A stretch of 64,000 bases of DNA, from the NCBI RefSeq assembly GCF_932526225.1, contig NC_064035.1, positions 10,465,296-10,529,295 on the forward strand, read 5' to 3'. The stretch comes from Nematostella vectensis (Eukaryota; Cnidaria; Anthozoa; Actiniaria; Edwardsiidae). Made by a program: the position numbers and the translations under genes. This document shows positions 32,879 to 44,992 of this stretch, piece by piece; the stretch's first letter is position 1; every line of letters starts with the position of its first letter. Below the pieces are notes generated by a model. That model saw only the letters and a list, made by a program, of their open reading frames with translations. It was not told the DNA's origin and searched no databases.

Positions 32879-35800
32879 ATGCGTCGTGGACCGGGAGGAG
32901 TTGGTGCTATTAACAAGCATCGCCTTGCCAAGGTATATATATAATCAGTGGTATCTTTAAATTCTACACTAAAAAAATGTTTCAAGTCAAAATTTTCTTG
33001 TTTCACTTCATAGGCTAAGTATGCCGAGAAAGGAACCGAAATTGCTGACATACAGCTTTCTCAGGTAAGAGAATACCATTCTGCCTTTACCACACCTCGT
33101 GACAACTCAATTAACGCAAATATTTGCTTTATTATCAATCAGATGGGTAAACAATTAGACTCGTTTAAAAACTATCTAGAGGACTTTGCAAGCAAGCATA
33201 AATCAGATATTAAGAAGAATCCTGAGTTTAGAGGTCATTTCCAGAAGATGTGTGCAAGAATTGGAGTGGATCCATTGGCATGTGTGTAACTATACCTCTT
33301 ACCACTTAGTGACAAAACCCATAAAGAAGCAAGTTTGCAGGGGTGGGGGTGGGTGGTGGGTGGGGTGGGGTTAGTGCGCACCCCACCTTGGCTGCCAAAA
33401 ATTACTTATTAAGGAATATTCAAATACTCTATATCTTTTTCCATATGATACCTATGACTGCGGACCCCCCTTAGCCAATCCTGGGTACGCGCCGGGTTTG
33501 TAACTGGGGGCAGGCCTGCGGGTGACAAAACAAAACTGACACAGGTGAAAAAAGACACAGGACATGATTCTCCTTTTGCTTTTCTGTGACTGTTGACGCA
33601 ATGTAACTTAAAAACTGACTTTCCATTCAAAAAAAATATATATATTATTTGTGACTATTATTTGTGACATCAGCAAATTGGAAAATGGACTCAATACAAA
33701 ACCAATTGTACTTCTAAGTTCTGCCTATGTTATTATCATCTTATAATGTCGCCATCTTTTAGCAAGCAAAGGATTTTGGGCTGAACTGCTAGGAGTGGGG
33801 GACTTTTATTATGAGGTAAGAATTGTTAGGTTGTTTATGGGAAAAAAGTAACAACGCAAAAAATAATTCTTAGAGGAATACAATAACAAAATACTTTTAT
33901 TGAATTAGCTTTCATTTTTCTTTAGCTGGGGGTTCAGATTGTAGAAATCTGCATGGCCATGAGACCTAAGAATGGAGGTGAGCTGAGATCATCCTATCAT
34001 ATAATAGTATAGGTGTGGTAATTCTCTCATTTGTTGCATGGTGAACGGATGTTCAATGTTAATTAATGTCAGCTATCTTTTTGCTAATAAGTGTGTTTTT
34101 ATCAGGTTCAATACTTTTATCAGCTGATATGATTTTACAAAACATTGTTTGGTTTTAGGGTTAATGACTCTTGACAGCCTTCACAAAGCTATCCTCAAGT
34201 CAAGTAAAGCAAGACAAGATGTGACTGAGTAGGTGCACCTCTTGTCTGTCTGCAGGTTTGATTTTTTTATGCGTTGCATATGGTGGATCTATACCCACAT
34301 TCCTGGCATACCTGTCAACCACACAAAATCTCAAGGCTTGATAATTTTTTTGGGGGGAGGGTTGGGGTTTATTTATTTTTGGGGTTGGGGTTGGATGGGG
34401 AATACCAGCCAATGGCTTGCCTGCTATCATTGAGCCAATCAGCAGGCGTTTGCCATTCAGAAGGCGCAAAATATAGATCTTGCATGTGTGTTCGATAAAT
34501 GGCGCTACACAAGGAATTATTATTTTGTGTTACTGATAGAAATTAGGCAAAATGTTGGTTTTCTAGAATGATTTTTCGTAAGCGATAAAAATCGCTAGAA
34601 AGGCAAGCGGGAGATTTGGTGATGTGGAGACTCCCGCCTAACGCGGGAGAGTTGACTGGTATGTCCTGGGTGGTGTAGGGAGGCTCCCATAAAAACTGAA
34701 GGAATCATCATCAGCAAAATTTATTTTATCCCTATGGGATAGCACTTTGTGTGGGGTTGAAGAAGTTTTTTAACAGATATTAGCAACTTTTTAAGAGATA
34801 TTTATTACTGTTAGTTACCAAAAAAAAAAAAAATTATTAAAAGCAAAGATTTATAAAAGGGTTCAGTTGATTTTTGTTTTTCTTTAAAAAAAAATCAGAT
34901 TTTCAGGATGACAGAATCAGAAGTATCTTTTAACACCCCCTAAGGGTAAGCAGTTGGTAGAATTTTATACCCTTAGAGATATGACAAAAAACCCTGTCTA
35001 CTTTTATGAAGAGTCCCCCCAACCTCCCTGGCTACGCCCCTGCCATCACTATATTTTCATATCCCAAGTAAAGAAACATTTGTCACAGATTTGCACCTAA
35101 ATATTTGTATTTATTTAGGGACGATCTGGAGAGAGCAATAAAAAAGCTGCATGCTTTAGGCAGTGGTTTCCAGGTAATTGTGGCAGGAAACAGAAGACTT
35201 GTCCAGTCAGTACCAGGGGAACTAAGCATGGATCACACAGATGCTCTCAAGCTAGCACAGGTGAGAGTGCCCTGGCATAAAGCGAGAGTTCTAAAGGGGG
35301 GGGGGTTAGGAGAGGGCCCTGGCCTATAGGGAGAGTTCTAAGGGGGGAGGGGTTGGGCCCTGGCCTATATTGAAAGTTCTAAGGGGGGAGGGGGTGCGCC
35401 CTGGCATATAGCGAGAGTTCTAAGGGGGGGCGGGGTTAGGGGAGCGCCCTGGCCTATAGGGAGAGTTCTGAGGGGGGAGGTGGAGCGCCCTGGCCTATAG
35501 CAAGAGTACTTAGGGGGGATGGGAGTGCGGCCTGGATATGGGCTGACTCTCCTTGTAGCTAAGCCTCCTATCCCACAACACCATCCTAACAATAGTGCTT
35601 TTAAATTTCTTACCTCAGCAATGGATGTTATAACCATCCCTCAATACCCTGTTGTTTTACCTCTGAGCTGTAACATTGAGTAGTGGGAACAATAGTTTTT
35701 CATGATTCATCATTCAATGTTGTATCGCTGATATGTTTTAGCACTAATGTCTGTTATTTTTGTATTGCCTTTCAGGGTAAAGGTTTTACAAGCGTCACAG

Positions 35801-36631
35801 CATTAAAAAGAGACTTGGGCTGGGACGAAGAGCGGGCTTGTCGGGCCTTGGTATGTGTATACCATTTACCCATTGTCTATGAAATGTTGCCATGTAAGGC
35901 TTATACTTGGTATATCTACTATCCCCTGTGTAGCACCAAAAACTATTTTGTACAGAGCTTTATACATCTGCTACCTTATTGTATAAAGAATATGCAGAAA
36001 TGGTGACCACGACAAGCAAATTCAGACTTTCCAAACCCAATGAAAGATACCGCTGACAGTCCCACACGCTGGATTGTCACCCACATGTAGCATGCGACAT
36101 GTCTCCTAAATGTTTCCTAGTTTAGCCACAACATGAAGCGTGGCAAATTTTGTAGTGTGTGACGCGAAAATGTTTCTCAGCTGTATCCAAGAAACATTTC
36201 TTTGTCGCTGTTACAAGATTTGGCGCGTGCTATAGTTTTTTTTTTGAGATGGCAAAACTAGGAGACATGTCGCATCCAGGCTTCAACCTTTCATACATTT
36301 AGCCTCATATTATGAATATTGGTTCAAGACCACGTTAATTACCACCCACTTTTGTTTAGGTCAAGGCATCCTAACGCAAAGGTGCTGCAATGGTTGCTTA
36401 GCTAATGAACGAGCTTACCACGGTCTAATGTTAACTATAAATATAGGTGGCATAATTGTGTTTTTCCTGTAGAATAATGTCCTAATAATGTCGATATGTC
36501 ATAACCAGAGTTCTTTCCCCCTTCAGAATCATCTTGTCCACGAGGAGCTGGCATGGGTTGATGACCAGGAAGGCACAGAAAGACACTTCTGGTTCCCAAC
36601 GCTCTTCCCTGACCCATTAAACGAGTCCTAG
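32879..36631 (+). CDS. SNF8: Vacuolar-sorting protein SNF8 (VPS22/EAP30), ESCRT-II subunit
   Basis: Core subunit of ESCRT-II, which sorts ubiquitinated membrane cargo into multivesicular endosomes. Nine exons: 32879-32932, 33014-33064, 33143-33281, 33763-33815, 33926-33977, 34159-34228, 35119-35260, 35776-35850, 36527-36631. Phase closes, giving 246 aa (human about 258). Landmarks: N-terminal [20 protein letters not shown], the helical region [57 protein letters not shown], and winged-helix segments [19 protein letters not shown] and [19 protein letters not shown]. It ends [12 protein letters not shown]. Intron 7 begins with a G-rich tandem repeat directly after the donor. The last coding bases and stop are duplicated just downstream. 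AATAAA lies at 36710. Confidence 0.97.
33330..33520. repeat. G-rich tract and MITE-related sequence in SNF8 intron 3
   Basis: GGGGTGGGGGTGGGTGGTGG-type runs (33342-33370) are followed by CGCACCCCACC and, further on, AGCCAATCCTGGGTACGCGC, resembling the CCTGGGTACGGGCCTG terminus of the MITE at 17292-17380. This looks like a decayed relative. Confidence 0.4.
34307..34663. mobile_element. MITE-like element with CATACCTGTCAAC ends
   Basis: About 357 bp in SNF8 intron 6. The left end CATACCTGTCAAC and the reverse complement of the right end (CATACCAGTCAAC) differ at one base. The interior is G/T-rich, then GGCAAGCGGGAGATTTGG and CTCCCGCCTAACGCGGGAG form a second stem. A related left-end copy is at 45934. 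Confidence 0.65.
35266..35540 (+). repeat. G-rich tandem repeat at the start of SNF8 intron 7
   Basis: About six units of 39-50 bp: GCCCTGGCCTATAGGGAGAG, then TTCTAAGGGGGGAGGGG. Units start near 35268, 35316, 35358, 35397, 35447 and 35488. The non-template (RNA-like) strand carries repeated runs of five or more G, so RNA or DNA G-quadruplexes are possible. Confidence 0.9.
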
Positions 36632-37533
36632 TTTAGGATTAAATTAATCATCTTTCACTAGGAGATCTATCCCTGATCCATTTAACGGGTCTTAGTTTAG
36701 GGTTAGTCAAATAAATTTATCATTATTTAGTTTTGCGTTTAGAGATACACTTCTAACTATGAAATATAGCCGAAAATATAGGTTGGCACACAGGAAAATT
36801 GTGGACTGCTGAATCGTTCCAAATCTTTTGTGATAAAAAAGAGCTAATTAAAATCTTCAACGATAAGAATATACTGAAAAAGTATTTTTCGCCTATTTAA
36901 CGTAGAGGGAATATTACTAGTCCAGTTTTGAATTGTATGCCCGCTGGACAGGCGAACTAAAGACTCTTGAATACAGTGCATATGTTTTGCGCTTTGTCAG
37001 TGTAAGGCCTGGTACCTGTAGCTTCTTTTGTGCCCCCCTCCCTTCCCCCAAATACAATGGGTCCTATTCCTCCGACGCTTATTTTGCACACGCATTCTTT
37101 GCCTTGTTATCCCCTCTTCCAAATCATATACAATGGTCTTATCTTTCATGAATGTCTCGGACTTGAGACGCTAGCTTCACCCAAATGTCCTTTTTTTTTT
37201 CAGTATATGATCTTGTTTTTTTTTTATATTTTAAGCGTATTTGTGTGCGAGCAATTAATTTTTTTCTAAGTGCATCTTTGCTAAGTGCATCAGATTGAGA
37301 GAAGTCGATGAGCCAGCAGTGTTGTCTAATTGTCGCAGAAATTTAAAATGATTATTGAATGAAGACACAGTTCTTGAAATGGTCAAATAGTGATTAATCT
37401 TTTACGAGTTTGTTTTCTTTTTATACCAGTTACCCTCTTTTCTTTTGCGAAGTTTGTTTATGTTATTTTTACATATACATCATTGAATGAATATGAAATG
37501 GCAAACGGATTCTAAGAGAAGATAGAAGAGAAT
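36632..37533. other. SNF8 3' flank and upstream region of the His-rich gene
   Basis: No gene seen. It begins with a partial duplication of the SNF8 stop region (36668-36723), then AT-rich sequence with pyrimidine runs at 37190 and 37217. The promoter of the next gene should lie here, but no clear TATA box was found. Confidence 0.5.
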
Positions 37534-40107
37534 ATGAAATTCGTAGTTTGCTTCTTGGTACTGATTGCTACATTCATTGCGGTACACAGCAAAGGTGCGT
37601 ATTCCCATCGAGATGATAAAATGCTTTTTTTTTTTAATTCGTATTTCAACGGGGCAGAAAATAGAGTAAACACGCCTTCTATTTAATACGGCTGTTCGGA
37701 CGGCAGACATATATTGTCGACAAAGAAAATAAATTGTTGCTTAAATTTGTTCCTATTCTTCTCTGGTAATATCGAAGATTGATAGGTTCCACTGGTAGTG
37801 CGATTACCTGTGATATACACAAATTGAGAAATGTAGCAGACGAATTTCATACAAAACAAATCAGATTGTTGATGTGCTCAGAGAGCCATTCATTTTAAAA
37901 CCCTTACACATCTCTCTTTTTTCTTTAGAAGATAGCAAATCTAATGATGTAGCGAAAAAACATCTCAAGAAATTCCTTCACCATCATAAACACAAGCACC
38001 ACCATCATCATCACCACCCTCATCACCATCACAAACATCATCACCATCATAAGCATCACCATCATAAACACCACCACAAGCCACCGCCGACATTCAACCA
38101 AAAGCTCGTGAAAATTTTAAAGCAAGAGCGACTCCATCCGCGCCAGCAAGCAGAATATGAGAAGGCGACCAAGAGACAAAGCCTTCCAGAGCTGCTGGTC
38201 AGCCTAGGGAAAGGCTTCATGCAGTTAGGGTCGAACCTGGCAACCGTGCCTGGCAACTCCACATACAAGCCAGCTGCTACTAAACGCGCTCCTACTCCAG
38301 GTATGGTCATATATCTGAGGGGGATACAAAATGTCAAGCATACAGGGTAGTTACAGGGGCGCATTTAGTAAAACCATTCTGCTTCCTTCTTTGATTTTTT
38401 AGCCTCTTGCTATCAACTGTTGCGCAGTAGTATGTCGACTTATAATTTGAGCACCTTGTTTGTAATTGACGATTTCTAGGGAACCTGCGATGATCGTTTA
38501 AGGCAATATCGTTCCAATAATTTTCAGCGACATTGACCGTTTTAGCTCCCACCATGCCCGCCGCCATGGGTCCGTCACGTGTAGTGATAACTGCCCCTCC
38601 ATCCGCTGCCACCACTCCCTCTCCTGTCTCCGATCTTCCCGATGTTGTCAGTATCGAGGATGCTGCTGGGAATGATAAGGAGGATGCAGCGATGACACCC
38701 ACACATCCAGCACCACAACATCACAAAGTCAAACCGGTTACCGAAGGGCCTGACGACAGCATCGTAGTACCGCCTCAAAACCAAGTCCATAAACTGGTTA
38801 TAACACCAACACCGAAACCCCCTCAAGACACTCGTCAGCCTACTCACCCTGCCCTTGCAAAGCCGACAAAAGCGCAGCAGATGCCGTGGCCGACAACTTT
38901 TAAGAAGACATCCTTAAATGATGCCCCAGCCAAGCTAAATGGACAGGGATTAAAAGTCACTAAGCAGAAACCACTGGTTGAAGAGCCACAAGAGGTTCCA
39001 AACCCTGGGGTGGAGCTGTCGGAGAATGATGTCCTCGGCTACGACTCGAAGAACGCGTCGTCGGATCAGATCGACGGACCGGAACATGATCAGACGAACT
39101 ACCATGATATGGATGTGCACCTTTCCCAAGAGCCTACTGCTAACACAATCAACTCCACTGACACGTCCGCCGTATCAGACGTACTCGAACCGGAAACTGC
39201 TACTGCCACAGAAACACCAAACGTGTCTGATGCACCTGCCGCTCTAGATACACCCTCTCAACCCGCCGTAAATGCAGAAGGCGCAAAAACCAACCCATCA
39301 CTTGAACCCCCCTCAAGCGAAGACAACCCAGCCGCGGTAGCAATGGCAGATGGTGCTAAAACCATCACGTCACTAGAAACCCCAACAAGTGAAGATACCC
39401 CAGCCGCGGTAGCAATGGCAGATGGTGCTAAAACCAACACGTCACTAGAAATCCCAACAAGCGAAGATACCACAGCCGCGGTAGCTGTGGCAGATGGTGC
39501 TAAAACCAACCCATCGCTAGAAACACCCACAAGCGAAGATACCCCAGCCGCAGAGTACGTAGAAGAACCCAACCAGTCTCCTCCCACATTAACGAATACA
39601 TCTTCCAAAGACAAAAGCACAAATACGCCAATAGACGGGGTAAAGACTAAAAACATCGACAGCATTCAGAATCCAGGTACTGCTAACAATAAGGAAGTCC
39701 CTGAGAACAAAACAAGCGACGCTACAGCCGAGATCCTTACAGATCAACCCGTGTCCGAAGTCATTCCTGTCCCCACGACATCCCGGACATCGAACGCAGA
39801 GACGGCACCTTCGGAAGATGCAAACCGACCATCAGCAGACTCACCTCAACCCTCCGATCCTGATGACACTGCGCATGCGCTGAACTCCACCGTGGAGGAT
39901 TCATCCTCGGACCTCGGACAAAATCCCCAAGTCCCGGACTACGTCCCGGACAGCTCCCCGGATCCCGGCGCAGAGCCGGATAGCGTCCCTCAATCCGTAC
40001 AGTCCGACACACCTGCTGATGAGGCCCAATCAGACTCGGAAACCGGGCCACAGATGGACGCTTCTAATATGCAGAACACAGCCTTCTCCTCACCAGAGTT
40101 CCGATAA
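37534..40107 (+). CDS. Secreted histidine-rich protein with acidic Pro/Thr/Ser repeat region (unrecognised)
   Basis: Three exons: 37534-37594, 37929-38300, 38528-40107, phase closed, 670 aa. I do not recognise the family. Residues 1-19 are a signal peptide (MKFVVCFLVLIATFIAVHS). Residues 38-70 are almost all histidine and lysine (27 His in 33). Residues about 75-145 are a more ordinary basic segment with two KR pairs and a hydrophobic stretch (LPELLVSLGKGFMQLGSNL). The rest is Pro/Thr/Ser/Ala/Asp/Glu-rich with few aromatics, including four 24-residue repeats at about 396-491 (GAKTxxSLExPTSEDTPAA type), and ends strongly acidic. This suits an extracellular, probably disordered, possibly O-glycosylated and metal-binding protein. 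Matrix, mucus, mineral-associated or capsule roles are all conceivable and none is shown. AATAAA lies at 40330. Confidence 0.8.
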
Positions 40108-41133
40108 AGCACCCAACTCTCATAGGGACTCCTGATATTTTACATCTATTATGGCAACGAATATTAAGAGAATCTGTCATGTATCGAGGTGACTCAAATA
40201 AGGTCACGCGATTTCCAATCACATAAAATTTTTCTGGTAGATATTACTGTTTTTAAAAGGGAGGTTCTGAAGACAAAGTCAAAGAAAGCACATAAAAGGG
40301 GTTTTCCAATGCACAATAACGTATGTTATAATAAATATTTTGGCTATTGTATGCTTATAACATGTGTGTAAACATTTCATGTGATAAACGTATACTTTCA
40401 TCAGTCTCATGAGTCGCCTGTTAGTACCATCTTAGACACCACCCAACTCTGTTGCGACCAATACCAAGGTCTTTATTGACACATTTGAGCGGGTCGTGTA
40501 GCACCTCTTCGAAGATTTCATCTCATTGGATTGATGCACCACAGACAAAACAATTGAAAACAAAACAATAGAATGGGAATACAATAGAACAATGAGGTAA
40601 TTATGCCAATGAGGTTAGGCCTTATGAGTGGGCTGCTGTATTGATAATTTGGGCTTGTACATATAAATTCCTAAAAGTTGCTTCTACATCTAAGGGCATC
40701 TAAGGTGTCGTTTAATCAAGAAAGTTCATGTTCGGGTCTTTTGTAAAAGATTCTAATAGCATTTAAAAATTGGATGATTAATTGTAAAATATTTTTACTC
40801 TGCAATTAAAGAAAGCTACGAAACGCAGTAACGCTTCCTACGATTTTGCTCTTGTTTTCAGGAAGTGTCCACAGAATGTGTTGAAAAACATTTACAAAGA
40901 TACGTGAAAAAATATCCGCACAATTTTTTTGGAGGATTAGAAGCGGTGATGCGCTTTGATCGCAATATCATCAAAAATACTAACACTATGTAACATCGAA
41001 TCTCGCAGCTATTACAGAAGGTTATGTGTTCCAATTATGATACCTAAAACGTGCGTATTTCGCGAGTTACAGCAAAAGGGGGCACTTGGCACAGGCTCGC
41101 TCGGGTTAACCTTTGAGTTTCTTTGGAGTTATC
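40108..41133. other. Convergent intergenic spacer
   Basis: The 3' ends of the His-rich gene (+) and METTL25 (-) face each other here. AT-rich, with no further gene or clear repeat seen. Confidence 0.6.
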
Positions 41134-44100
41134 TCAACTAACAGATTCCGCGATATGAGCTTCGGTTGTTTGAACATCTTCTTTGTTGGCAATGATAGCA
41201 TAGCACCGTGGAGACTTCACCGGGTCAAACAGGCACACAACAGAGGAATCGTGGAAGCCCTGAAATAGCCACAAAAGAATTAGGTGGGAAGAAAGCGCAT
41301 AGGAAAGAAAGGGCGAGCTATGAGATGTCCGACCTCTACTATGACGCTACAGGCAAAATTTTGTTTGACTTTTAAAGTTTGACTTTTGTTTTACTGAATA
41401 TATATATACAAATGGTGTGTATATTGCTTATACAGTCTTCAAAGTAGGTTGAATGATCGGAGTTTATTACCTGTTCTTTCATAAAGCAAAGCCTGTCGAT
41501 GATGAATAAGCTTTCAATAGATGGCGCCATAGATGCACGCAGCTGGAAATTACATATCAATACAGTAAATGCTAAGATCGACATCCCCCTTCCATAAAGA
41601 GGGCAGGCCAGCCACTGGGTCCTGTTAAACCACATGCCACAAATCAAAGCCAACAATCTTAGCAAAGTACTCTCACTGCCATAAGGCTAGAAGTTCTGCT
41701 ATTCCTCCTACTAATTCTTTAGCGTTCCTAGAATACAAGTGGTTAATTTAGGCATTCATAAAATATCTGAGGACAGGTAAAGCTATACTTGGGATGAACC
41801 CTGATGCTTATCACATATATCAAACGAAGTGATTTAAGCTATAATTCAATCTATTTTTTTTATTCTAACCTGATGGAAGGCAAGTATATGTTTTTCTTCA
41901 GGTTGAAATCGTTCATAGTACATCTCTATTTCCAAGTCTGTAATCTGATATTCAGTATATTGATGAGAAAAACGGTATGGAAATCCGAAATAGTAACTAG
42001 AATAGGAACTAAAATAAATAATAATATAGATAATTATAAAAATCAAAAGAATAATAATATGATTATATGATGAAAAAGGACGATTATAAACAAGCAGCTA
42101 ATAAAAAACGTTTTCCCTTGAAGTTCAGAGCTCCAAAATTATTACAATTTTCTTCTCTGAAAGCATACCTTCAAACAAATTTCTGTTTAGGAATAATCTC
42201 CATTCACTTTCCTTTTACTTTAGGTCCACTCTTCCCCACTCACCTTATGAAAGGGTAACCCCAGCTTGCTGAGGCCTTTTTTAACATATTCATGAAATGT
42301 CTTGCACTTAGACCCAATTCTGCCAACATGCTGTCCCCTGAAAATTTACAAATGTATGAATGGAGGGGAAATTTTGAGGGGGGGGGGGATTACCTAACAT
42401 ATAAAGTAGTGGAGGGGATGATGTGGGTACCTTGTGTCCAGCTGGAACTTCTCTTTAAGTATAACCTGATAATAAAACATGAAACAATCCAATAAACCAT
42501 CAAAAATCAATATCATGGCACACAGATTCGGTTGAAGTAGGCAATTGTTTTAAATAAAGTGTGAACTAAGACCAATAAGAACTGAAATAAGAATAGAAAT
42601 AAGAAATAATAACTAAAAACATAATCCTGTTTATGTACCTGTAACACTGCCCTATAAAACACACTTTTTGGTGGTAGCTGTAAAGAATGAAAAACGTTAG
42701 CTAACAGGGGAGCCAAACCCACAAAATCCTTAGAATCATCGTAATATTCACACACCTTACTTAAAGTAGCAATCTTATCAGCAGCCTAAATAGACAAAAA
42801 AAACATATTTTTTTTTATATTTAGTTGTTTAAAAACAAATCTTGAGATATAGAAAGGCAAATCTGCAATACCTGCTGGGCAACCATAGTGGCATTCCTAC
42901 TTAAAGTGAACTTCTCTCTTTGCAAGTATTCACTCATGGGAAACCCAGGATCTCCCCCCTGTATATCACCTATCAAATAACAGAAACAATGAGATTCCAG
43001 GGTTAATTCCTCAGTCTATAATTGACTTAGGAAAGGATATGGAGTCAGTATATATATATTATCCCAACAGAATGACATGATAATATCTATTAAAAGGATT
43101 AGCAGCTGACAAGAGCCCTTTTAGAACCGACTCTTTAAAAAGAGCAGGATAGTAGTAAAGATTTGCTGAGGGGGATGGAGAGGAGGGGTAGTTATAAATA
43201 CCATATGGAATCAAAGGCTTTGTGAGCCAACTCATTAATGCAAAATGTATTGTATGTATACCAGATACTGTACCAGATACAGAGCCCCTTATATACTACT
43301 AAGCTTTAATTGGAAGTTTTAACACCAGAAGTTTATAGATGATTTGATCAAGCATTACTGTGTTGCAAAAGCACAGAAGGCTCACAAAAAGGTTGTGAAC
43401 ATCTGATGATCAATTGACATAGAAATTTCCACAATAACAAAAAAAAAAAGTACAACCTTCCATTCTGGCAGTTGAGAAGTCCTTGCGCACCCCACCTAAT
43501 TATGCCCTTGCATGATACCCTGCTAGCAAACTAGCACATACAGATCTTCTAAAGAGGGTTGGCAGAGAACAATGCATATGCAGTGCCTCTTATGCATATT
43601 ATACCAACCTGAACCTGCTTGTGAAAGAAGATGATAACAGCATCCTACAAGACAAAGTGCCTTCACTGATTCATCTCCTATGAACAACTTGATTGCTGTA
43701 GGTGCCAGATCTCCACATGTGTGTAGTCCAACCAAAACAAGCCTGGGATCTGTATCTTCAGTTGAGAGTCCAAATAGATCCCCCGACTGAAATGCTGAAA
43801 CATCTACATATTGAGTTATTGGTGTGTATGAGCTGCTTATACATTTCTCCTTTAGGTCACTCTTTAGGCCCATATTTATAGGGGATTTGTTATCACTGTG
43901 TACAAAATGACCACATGGATTGTCCTTTACACACATGATGTCAATTGTTTGTTCAGTTATATCTGATTTTTTGGAACAGATTGTAGCAGATTTTGTATCT
44001 TTTCTTCCACTGCTGTCATCCGCCATATTGTGACTTTTGTTTTCCTTGCGCATTCTCCCTTGTAGTGCTTTTAATAATTTCATGCTTCGTTTAACAGCAT

Positions 44101-44897
44101 TTTGAGTGTTCATATCTTTTGAGTCCACACCAGTGACTGTGAGTCCATAATCAAGAGCTAGAGCTTGGCTGAGATAGCCTTTGCCACTACCGAGATCAAG
44201 AACCTAGAGGAGATGAAACAATTCTAACATTGCTTTTGAATAAATGGGACTGAGAAATCGTGGGATCCCCATTATGAGCCAAAAACTAACAGAGAGCTTG
44301 AAAAAAAATATTAATCATTCTTTTGTGGATTACATCGAATTTCACCAGAATGGATCAAGGTGTCTTCTAGTGAGGGGAGGGGGGAGGAAATAATCCCAAA
44401 TGACCTTGACACTTAAACACGCAAGCACTAATTTATTGAATTTATCTCACCTTCTCTGCTTTAACCTGAGAAGCGATCTGATTCACAACATGGGCCATGA
44501 CAGACACTTCATGTGATTTCTTTGGAGTCATCATGTACAAAGGCATTTGAAGATCCCCATCACCCATACCCCGCCTGGTACGCACAAATTCAATACCCGA
44601 CAACTGCACACTTCTAGCTTCCGTGAGAAACTTTCTGAGTTCACTGCATGAGCTGTCTTCATAGTTTTCGTCATCATCATAAAGATAAAGAGATGGTAAC
44701 CTCGATAGTTCTTCCTGTGTTAGTAGGTCTAGGTCATTTCTCAAACCTTCTGGCAAGCACTTCTCCCATAAATTTTGAGTAAAGAAGTCAACGTTATGGG
44801 CGTCAATAATCTCTCGCTTTGATTCCAAATAGGACTTGATTTTACACAAAACATCTGTATAAACTTGAGTTTCATTCTTTGTCTTTTGGTCCGCCAT
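41134..44897 (-). CDS. METTL25: METTL25-type methyltransferase-like protein
   Basis: Putative SAM-dependent methyltransferase of the METTL25/METTL25B (RRNAD1) family, substrate not established here. Nine exons: 44897-44451, 44203-43609, 42969-42872, 42785-42639, 42465-42431, 42337-42244, 41944-41870, 41542-41471, 41259-41134. Phase closes, giving 562 aa. Family block PLYMMTPKKSHEV ends exon 1. Exon 2 opens with the SAM-binding motif VLDLGSGKGYLSQALA (from residue 150) and ends with LVGLHTCGDLAPTAIKLF and CLVGCCYHLLS. Later come GFPMSEYLQREKFTLSRNA, VGRIGSKCKTFHEYVKKGLS, SIESLFIIDRLCFMKEQ and a C-terminal LFDPVKSPRCYAIIA. A low-complexity Lys/Ser-rich insert separates motif I from the HTCGDLA block. 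Start MADQKTK chosen over an in-frame upstream ATG at 45002, which would overlap the DDX59 coding sequence. Confidence 0.94.
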
Positions 44898-44992
44898 TTT
44901 GTTTGAAGAGCGTAAGAGTGGGAGACTGGCGCAAAACTTTGGGCTTCCCATGTATAAGCATTTGCGACCAGGCGTCGTGTTCAAAAATAAAA
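44898..44992. promoter_or_regulatory. Bidirectional promoter of METTL25 and DDX59
   Basis: Only 95 bp lie between the divergent start codons, each in an AAAATGGC context, so the 5' untranslated leaders may overlap. No TATA box is evident. Confidence 0.7.

Noticed and set aside
44879-44992. Upstream in-frame ATG for DDX59
   Set aside because: It would lie in the METTL25 first exon; the ATG at 44993 begins the conserved length (620 aa).
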